The notes under the pieces are model-generated. The model did no database searches, was not told the DNA's origin, and worked only from the letters and a program-made list of their open reading frames with translations. Of a stretch of 64,000 nt of DNA, positions 23,801 to 32,800 are shown in pieces. The first letter of the stretch is position 1. Each line of letters begins with the position of its first letter. Both the position numbers and the translations under genes were made by a program. The DNA comes from Heliopora coerulea (lineage: Eukaryota; Cnidaria; Anthozoa; Scleralcyonacea; Helioporidae), in assembly GCA_030142905.1 (NCBI GenBank), contig JASJOG010000006.1, positions 1,521,501 through 1,585,500 on the forward strand, read 5' to 3'.

Positions 23801-26800
23801 TGAATGAGATCAGAGACAACTGTTTTTTCAAGCTCTGTTAGGATGATATTCGCCAATACTGGACCGAGTGAAGATCCTATCGAGACACCGTCTGTTTGTT
23901 CATACAATTGGTTATCAAACGAGAACGTAGTTTTACTGCAACAATTTAAAATTAGTTTTTTCAAAGTGCGCTTACTTAAAGTGGTATTGATTAATTTATC
24001 ATTGAAAATACGATCCAAAACAATATCAACTGTCCGAGACAACGGAACATTGGTAAATAACGACACAACGTCAAAAGAAACGAACTGATAACCTTCTAGA
24101 AAAAACTGTTCAGGGATGTTTTTAATGCTTGAAACGGCATCAAACGAGTCGGAAAGTGAATATTCATTATTAGTAGAAACTTAGTCGAGACTATTGCAAA
24201 TGCTGCATCCTGATTGGCTACGCTACTCGCTATCTATTCGTCGATAGATAGCGAGTAGCGAAAATGACTTCCGCCTCTCGTTTTTGTGAAGTTTCTGAAG
24301 ACGAAATAGAATGCTTACTTGAAAGTGCAATCCCAGAGAAGACGAAAAATGTTCTTTGCAAAGTCTGTTTCTACTAAAACAATTAGATTATTCGCTCGCG
24401 ATTTCTATGAGGTGATAGGTCATAGAAATCTCGAGCTCATGATCTAATTGTTAAATAGTTAATGGATTTATTTAGGAGGAAAGAAATTTGCCAACGTTAT
24501 AATATGGGGTATTAGTCGTATCAATAATAGGACGAAATTTAGGGAGAGAAGAAAACGTTTTATGCATCTTGGGTAGACCGTGTGCTCGACCGAAATGCGC
24601 TGCTCTAGGACGTAAAAAGTTGTCATTCGGTATCAGTAACTTCGCCTCGCTCAAGTAAAGTGGAGAGATATCTTTGCGAAGGAAAGCCTAGTAGGTGTCG
24701 GGTGAAAAACGATCTTTTTAAACTTATTAGAATAGATAAATAAAGACTTTACAAAAGTGATATAATTATTACGTTTCATAAGAACGATCCCGTTGCCTTT
24801 GTCGGGTTTAAGTATAGAGAAATTGATAGTGAGATCATTAAGTATTTGATTTTCTTACGGTCTAAAATAAACTCGGTGTCTCGATAGGATCTTCACTCGG
24901 TCCAGTATTGGCGAATATCATCCGCGCTTTTAAAATATGCAGCACTAAGAAACTTTTTGAAAACCAAATCAGTATCTTAAAATCTTCCATGTCATGGAAT
25001 GGTTATCCCAACAGTATCAAAAATTATTTAATTAACAAACTCAAACGCAAATACAATGGCAAATCTCTTTCAACTTAAAATCCACCTGATGATGACAATT
25101 TGCCTAAGCTATGGATCCGCATTCCTTATCTCGGCAAACGAGGCGAAAATCTCGTCAACTCCTGTCTAAAGAAAATCCGACGCTGCCTTACTCATCCAGT
25201 TAATATCATCGTTATTTACGACACTAAGAAAATCTCATATTTCATTTCCAATAAAGATAAAATTCCTGATTTCTCCAGCAGTAATCTTGTTTATCAGATC
25301 ACTTGTCCTGGCTGCAATAAATCTTATATAGGTAAAACTGATCGCTGTCTTCACAAACGCCTTTCCGAGCATGCCAATCAGCACATCACCAGTGCGGTTG
25401 CCCAACACTTACTAGAATGTGAACACGCACAATTCATTGCAAACTTCTGTCACCAATACGACAGACTCAATAATCTTTCTTCTTCTTCAGACTTAACCTC
25501 ATGCATGAAAAATCTTATTTTTAATAATTATAAAATTCTCTATTCAAATAAGTCTAGTAACACCAATCAACTTTTAGTTATAGAAGCACTGCACATTAAG
25601 TTTATTAAACCAGAACTCAACTCGGGTCTTAAGGTTAGCGAGGAGTTGTCTCTTTTCACCTAGATATGTTTCTACCAGCTTTCCTATTCATCCTTAACAC
25701 TGTTCTGTCACATCTTGTTATCACCATCTGCCACAATTAGATATTACTTATTAGCATTTGACATGTAAATATAGCCAGGTAGGCATTCTTCTTCTTCACC
25801 GAGGATGTCATCACGGTTCATGTAAATATATAAAGACCTAGGTATGTTTATGTAAAGTCACTTGGTCTGAAGATGATTTTGTAATAAAACCGAAATATCA
25901 CCATTTCACTTTCTGTCTCGTCTCTTATATAATTCGAATCCTGAGTTTACAAGACGACATTATTTTTTTGGAATATATTTTAAATGAATACTTCGTTAAA
26001 GGTTAATGTAGCTGGATTTCTAAACGACTGGTGAAAAGAATCAAGTTTAGTCTCGTGGTGTGTCGAAACAAAGACCGGACGAAGAAACGCTGGGAACAAC
26101 AAATGTAATCCTCTTTGTCTCTGAAAAAGAAAGCTGAATGAAAGAGCAGTCTCTCGATATCGTTAATGTAAATTTATATGATTATTAGATTAATTTATGA
26201 ATACCAAGCAAATTTGCTATTTGCTTGGTATTCATAGTTATTAACTTCACAATCCAAAGACAAAACACTAAATCTTTCCATGGCTGTAAGGGACGACTTG
26301 TTGCTCACGTGGGTGATACAATTTTCCGACTAAATTTCACGTCCATAGCTATTTCCCGGTGGGAGCTCCCCCTTTGACGAGTTAAAATCGTCTGGCGTTA
26401 GCCAGAGTAAAATAATGGAAGTCTTAGCCTGCCGAGAAAGAGTTAATTTTGATGGTTATCAGGCACATTGAAAACCGCAAATTTAGCTGCTCTTTAACGC
26501 AACTTTCTAGAATAACTGTGACATCCCCGCAACACACGTGTAGAAATAACTGCACAGGCAATGTATTCTTTGGACAAGCTGCCTCGTCGCCTGAGCACGG
26601 TCGAGCCGGTTTTCCAGTTCAGGCATTTCCTACCACATGTTGTGTGACGTTACAGTGAGCACGTGCAGTTGAGAAAATGAGTAACCTTAGTAAGTGCAAA
26701 TGTCGTTGATGCGATACGTTACGATGAAATGTCTATATATAATTGGACTGCTGGAAGACCCCAAAGAAGTGGCCCCTAAATGACGACGTCCGTTTTACAG

Positions 26801-29800
26801 GACGAAGCAATGTTTAGGGTAGGTCCTTGACAGTTGAAAACCAAACGAACTAGTGTTTAACATTTGAGAATCTTTGAGGGCAAGGCAACGAATTAAAAAC
26901 TCATTTACTTTCAACTGATATTTTGAGCGAATACTCCTTAAATTCCCGGTTCCATAATTAAAGATAACCAACAGTGTAAAGAAAGGAAAACACTCTAGAT
27001 ATACATTGATGTTGAAAAAAATATTTACCAAAAGGACTTAAAAATCGCTCACGATTGTGTTTTTAACACAAGTCAGTGGTCGCTGCCATTAGCAGAAAGA
27101 CACATAAATTTCAATGCTGACTTCATTTTTTGGGGGGAACACTTCTCGCATCTGACACGTAATGGAGCCACCTAGTCCAGTTATATATAGGTGAGAGGTT
27201 TCGATATGGTCCGCTTGAAGCTATCCGGACACAGTTATTGCTCAGGTGATGAAGCATTTGGAAGGATGTCACCATGTCCCAAAGCATGCTGAAAATTGCT
27301 TACAGGGCCACCGTTTGCCAAGAAGGGTTCGAAGGCAAGGAAGAAATATGGGGCCACTTGGATGAATCCAAGCCAGTGATTAGCGTTATCGATTGTTTAA
27401 ACATAGAACCCAACTTAAATTCATCCTCTGAATCATGGTATATATGGCTTGTAGAGTAATTCGGCGGGATAAAATTTGGGTTTGGAAATTAAATACATCC
27501 ACACCGTAATTCAGTCACTCAGAAGTTATCCGGTTCTTGCGCCTTGTGGAAAAACCCCAGACAGCCAGAAAATGATTAAATCTGAGTTTATATCCCCAAG
27601 AGATCTATCAAGGCTTTTTGAGCAACTAAGGGGCTGATTACATGAGACCGGCACGAATTCAGACCACCACCAAATTGAAAATATTCTGAAGTGTTTACGT
27701 GAGACCGGAATGAAACTAAAGCCATGTTCTTGCACACATTTCAGCCTGCATTCCGAGTTTTTGTTCCCAGCAACAATGTTTTTGTGGTTCTTTGCATTAT
27801 TAATGGTTGATCTGGACAGATTTCGCGTTTTCATGAAGAAAATTTCGTGCCGGTCCAAGTTCGAACCGGTCTGAATTCATTCGTGTCGATCCAGCACCCG
27901 AAATGAGTGAGACCGGTCTAAGCTTATTTTTCGAACCAGTCGCATGTAAACAAGAACAAGGATTTGTACAGAAGTGCTATCTCAAGTCGTGCCGGTCTCA
28001 CTTCGTACCGGTCTCATGTAATCAGCCCATAAATTTGGCTAAGGCCCATCTGTCTCCGATATGGCCTTTCTCATATATTCTGTATAACCAGCTCCTAGCG
28101 CCAGCGGTTTTACAGTAACGTCTGAAGACAGGAAAAAGAACTTCTATCGTCGCCGATAAATTGAAAGAAGTAAAATGAAGATGAGAGCCCAGCTCAAAAT
28201 TCGGAGATGTAATGTCATCACACTCAGGAATTAGACAGAAACACACGAATAAAGTTTAAATGAAGTTCACTGAAGTTCGAAGTTCACTGACGTTTTGTGT
28301 GTTTCTGTCTAATTCCTGAGTGTGATGACATTACATCTCCGAATTTTGAGCTGGGCTCTCGTCTTCATTTTACGTCTAAGATTTCCGCCCGGTAAATCTT
28401 CAGTGAACATTTTAAATTGAAAGAAGCTTTTTGACCAAAGGCGTCGCGAAGGAGGGTCCAGGGAGCCATACCCCCCCAAACGTAAATTTGGGGGCCTGGC
28501 CCTCTCCATTTCATACGAGTATATTGAACCTGTTGAACAATTTAATTATTGTCACGTGTTCTGGATCTCGGGGACATTCGTTTCTACAACCAAGGTTTTC
28601 TTAGTACGATATCGAACTAACGCTCGTCGCCATTTAGCCAGTGATCCCAAACGATGTTACTTAGTGGTGAGCACCGATTTCATCATTAAAAAGCTGTAAA
28701 ACCTCAGGGTATTCCACAATTTTGTCCCCCTCCACTTAATAAATTATCCCTAGAAACGCCACTCCTTTTGACCACTATGAAAGCTGAATAGCTAAAATGT
28801 CAGTCACGGAACTTGCCTTATATGCTGCACACTTATCCAGAAATCGTTTCACAACTTTTTGTGCTCCCGCTTCAAGTTCGTCCAATCTACTTTTCCACGA
28901 ATGGTAGTCTGAATGTGATTCCACTACAGGCAGGAGGAAAAAGTTGGGGGAAAAGTTGAATAACTAAATGTATATCGATTCTGGTACCTCACAATACTGC
29001 TGTATAGTACTATACCTGTAGTTTTTTAATGAAATGGTAGCCTGCTTAACTCATTAAGGGGCAGGGTTCGTCCCTTTGACGAGTAAAATTGTCTGGCGTT
29101 AGCCGGAGTAAAAATACTAAAGTGCACCCTTGCCCCTTAATGGGTTACAGTAATTTGGTTTTGCCTGCGTATCTTTCTAACAACTGGACATTAATAACGG
29201 CATGACACTGAGTTTCATGTGACCAGATAGTCAAAGAGGGCACACAATGAAACCCCAAGATGACTATCAATCACAGAAAAAGGGGAGATTTCTTATAATG
29301 ATTAATATAATTTCGGTCAATTTGATTGGTCAATTTGTAATAAAAAGGGGTTGTCACTAGTTTATGGCATATTATTTTACTCTCTAAATATATTACTGTA
29401 CATACTAAAATAGCCTACAAATTTCACAACTTTTTGTATCCAACGGTAAATTTTTAAATGCAAATTGGTCAGTGATAAAATGACTCATAGAAAAATACTT
29501 TTTGGTGGACTCCACGATTGGGCTTACGAGAAAATCATGGAAAATCAACCACTTTACCAACTAACTTTGACTAATTAATCAACAAAAACATGCCTGACAT
29601 TTACAGAAATTGTTTATAAACTTAAAGATGACTTCAAGGAACCTTAATTGAAAGAAAAAAGATTATGAAAGAGTTTAATATCATGTTTCAGCTAAATGCT
29701 TGTCAAGTACATGCAACAACATCAAGTGAACAGGACATTTACCTGAGTGTATGGAATTACCATTGAGAACATTATTTTATTATCTGGTAAGAATTTACCA

Positions 29801-32800
29801 TCTGTAGTCTCACTAAAGTAAATGGTTTGAATCTGGGAGAATCGTGACATGTTTGAGGAAGACTACACTAACGTGGACGATCAACTTCCTCAAACATGTA
29901 GTCTCACTGGCAACAAATCAATTAATCATGAATCATGTTTTTAGTTGGATTAAAGTATTAAATGAGATGATCAGTCACAAAGCTAAGCATAGCAACAGGT
30001 CATGCTATGCAAATAGAAAATCAGATACCTGTACCATATTTAGACATCAAGCAAAACATATAACCATCAACTGGCATTTTAGTAGCAATTTATAGTCAAG
30101 TATGGCATAACAACTAGTTCACCACTAATTGGTGTGTTTTGATACATTAAGCATTGCATTGGTAGATATATATGGTTTGATATCTAAATATCATAGATCA
30201 TTTTAAATTTGCATATAGCATGACCAGTTGCCATGCCTAGGTAATGTTAAATTTGCACAGTTTAATATTCTTAGCTTTGCCAATGATGATGATTTAACTT
30301 CATTACCATCATATGCTCCACTCTGTAAAGTTGGCATTTCATACACATGAAGAAGAATAAGTTTAGTCCCTGGAGTATGCAAGTGAGTAATATACCCTAA
30401 AAATACAAAAAAAGTGCCTTTAATAATAGAGCATGTTCACTTGACATAATTACAGTTGTCATGTTGGGGTTATTGAAGAAAAGATTTTGATCACCTCCCT
30501 TTGTTCAGGACATCAATATGACTGTAATGCCATTTGTAACTTGAATCTCTGGGGTTTGAGGGAACGAATATACTGTGGCTGCATGGCACAGGGGCAGAAC
30601 TAGAAGAGGGGTTGGCAGAATCACAACCCTGCCCTTCTTGTAAGAGATCTTATTTGTGCCCTGTTAGTGATGGCTTTTTGCCCTCATTTCACAAAGCCAC
30701 GAAGATCTACTGCACTCTAAATGATCAAAATCACCTCAACAGTGCATTGATACTATCATCCAACCCCTGCCATTTGAAATTTCAAGTTGCACCCCTGATA
30801 CCTTGTAGTAGGAGCACACAAAGGGCTTAAATCCCCCTTAAATGTTGGAAAAGGATATAATACCAATCCACATCTTGGCTAATTTTCTGGATTATTTAAT
30901 AGATTATATAGTAGTATATGAAGCATTGAGTATTCTTATAGCTGCTCAATATGCAATTCCAGAATTCATCCAAAAAGTCCAAATTAGCTCAAAATATTAC
31001 CTAAAACATTAGTTCATTAAAGTTGCTTATTGAATGGCACAAATAGTCAGATCCAGCCCCATAAAACAATACTTCTTGCATTTTAAGAGATGTTTTAATT
31101 AACAAACAATTATAATCACAACCAAAACAATACTTCTTGCATTTTAAGAGATGTTTTAATTAACAAACAATTATTATCACAACCATCATAATATTCGGAT
31201 TGATAAACAAATCGTGAAATGTAGCAGGTATAAATGTAGTATATGATACAAAATAATTAAATGCAAATGCAATATGTATGGTTCTCAGCACAAACCAAGA
31301 TTTGTATTTTAGTAAAGCTGAAAATTGTCAACTTAAATGTCTTTGTACAATGTCGCTGGCTTTACCAATTCTATTGTTTGATTAATTTATGATGCTACTT
31401 CGGGATTCTTGGATACATGATTCAACAGGAAAAGCTCTAGTTTCTTGGCTAGACTAACAGACCAAAACTGATGTTGTTCAATGTGTTTTGTTTTTTCATA
31501 TTCTTATGTATCTTTTAATCTGTAGACCCAAATAAGAGGGCATAAACTGATGCATTACAGTTTGTTATAAAAAGGCATTTCTCTTTATAAAGGGCACCTT
31601 TCATGCTTGAAAAGGGCACTTTTTGCAGTTTCAAAAAGGTTGGAGGGGCAAAATGGTTTTGACCACCGTTGGTTTGGGATTGTTTAAATTTTTGTGATGC
31701 TTTGGACTACATTTTAAAATGAGCCATTTATACATTCAATCTATTAACATTTAGTTTTTTTTGGTGGCAAATTCCATTTTCTGAAGATTAAATTATTTTT
31801 CTTAGGATAAAAAGTGGGGGGCTAAAGCCCCCCCAGCCCCTCCCCCTCCGTGGCCTCTAGGGTGCTCATTTGAGTGAAATATGTTTTGATTACATATAGT
31901 AGATGTCTTTTATTGATATCTCAACAATTATTACACAGGTAATTATAAAAAATTCAGCACGATGATTTGTCAAAAATTAAAACAGTGAAAGCATTTATGC
32001 AAAATGGCAGGTCTATTTGTTGGTATACTATAATTATACCATGTGGTTTTCAAAACAACTCATTGACTATTTTCATTCAAATAATTACTTGACTGTATAA
32101 TTACCATCTACTAGACAGTCAACCCTTCTGGCCAAGTGAATATTATTGATTAATCCCCTCAACTTTGTTGCAAGGGTTATTCATTTTACCAAGGGTACAT
32201 TTAGACAAGTTTATTTGGTTTGTTCTAACCTGTATGATTTTGCAAAAATCATGTAATTTATTTCATTTTGTATCCATAAGAAATTAATATTCAGTTTATT
32301 GATTTATTTTTTTAAATACTTAAAACTTTCAGAAAAACACAGGACTTGCCATGACACTATTGTGAATGACAAGATTGTACACCAAACGTCATCTTTTTTT
32401 GCCCTACAAGTATTCCTCTGTTCTTCAGAGAATAAGCAAATACATGTTATGGTTACATACTAACCATTTGCATGCCACACACAAAGTAGATGTCAGAGCC
32501 TGTGAACAAACCAGCCAGCTAGTACATACTGTACAAGTATGCAAACTGGTCTTTCAAAACAAAATCTCATTGACTACAAGATATAGCAAATCAGTCACAA
32601 ACCTCTTGGACTTGTGGCAGGGATCTGATCAGAGTTGAGGACAAACCTAACTGATGTCAAGTTTTGCTTAGCAGTCAATCCACAAAATATCTATAACAAT
32701 TGTTTCCTCTCTTTCATGTATAATAGCTTGTATAAAAGTAAAATTTAAGCTAACTTCACATTAATGCTCTTAAAACTCAGTAAATACTGTCAACAAGGTA

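Larger units (their letters stand above)
24868..25985 (+). mobile_element. Right Penelope-like copy, 5'-truncated with internal RT deletion
   Basis: Starts at CGGTGTCTCGATAGGATC (motif B region), jumps at about 24917 from AATATCATCC to GCGCTTTTAAAATATGC, thereby losing about 320 bp including the YVDD site, and continues through the endonuclease and 3' region to about 25985. A CC shared at the junction suggests microhomology. Confidence 0.85.
18049..25993. mobile_element. Composite insertion: two head-to-head Penelope-like copies with nested gypsy and foldback
   Basis: Bounded by GAATACTT at 18049-18056 and 25986-25993, a likely 8-bp target duplication. The left copy (sense on minus) runs 24868 to 18057, and the right copy (sense on plus) 24868 to 25985, so both 3' ends face outward and both 5' ends meet at about 24868. 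The left copy is interrupted by gypsy (18299-22656) and a foldback insert (about 24172-24455). The right copy lacks about 320 bp of the reverse transcriptase. The outermost left arm is longer (it keeps a CCAGCCGACA segment) than the right arm. Confidence 0.85.

Noticed and set aside
18049..25993. Two independent Penelope insertions in opposite directions
   Set aside because: A single pair of GAATACTT flanks surrounds both copies, they meet at their truncated 5' ends, and the same arrangement recurs in other inserts, which favours one event.
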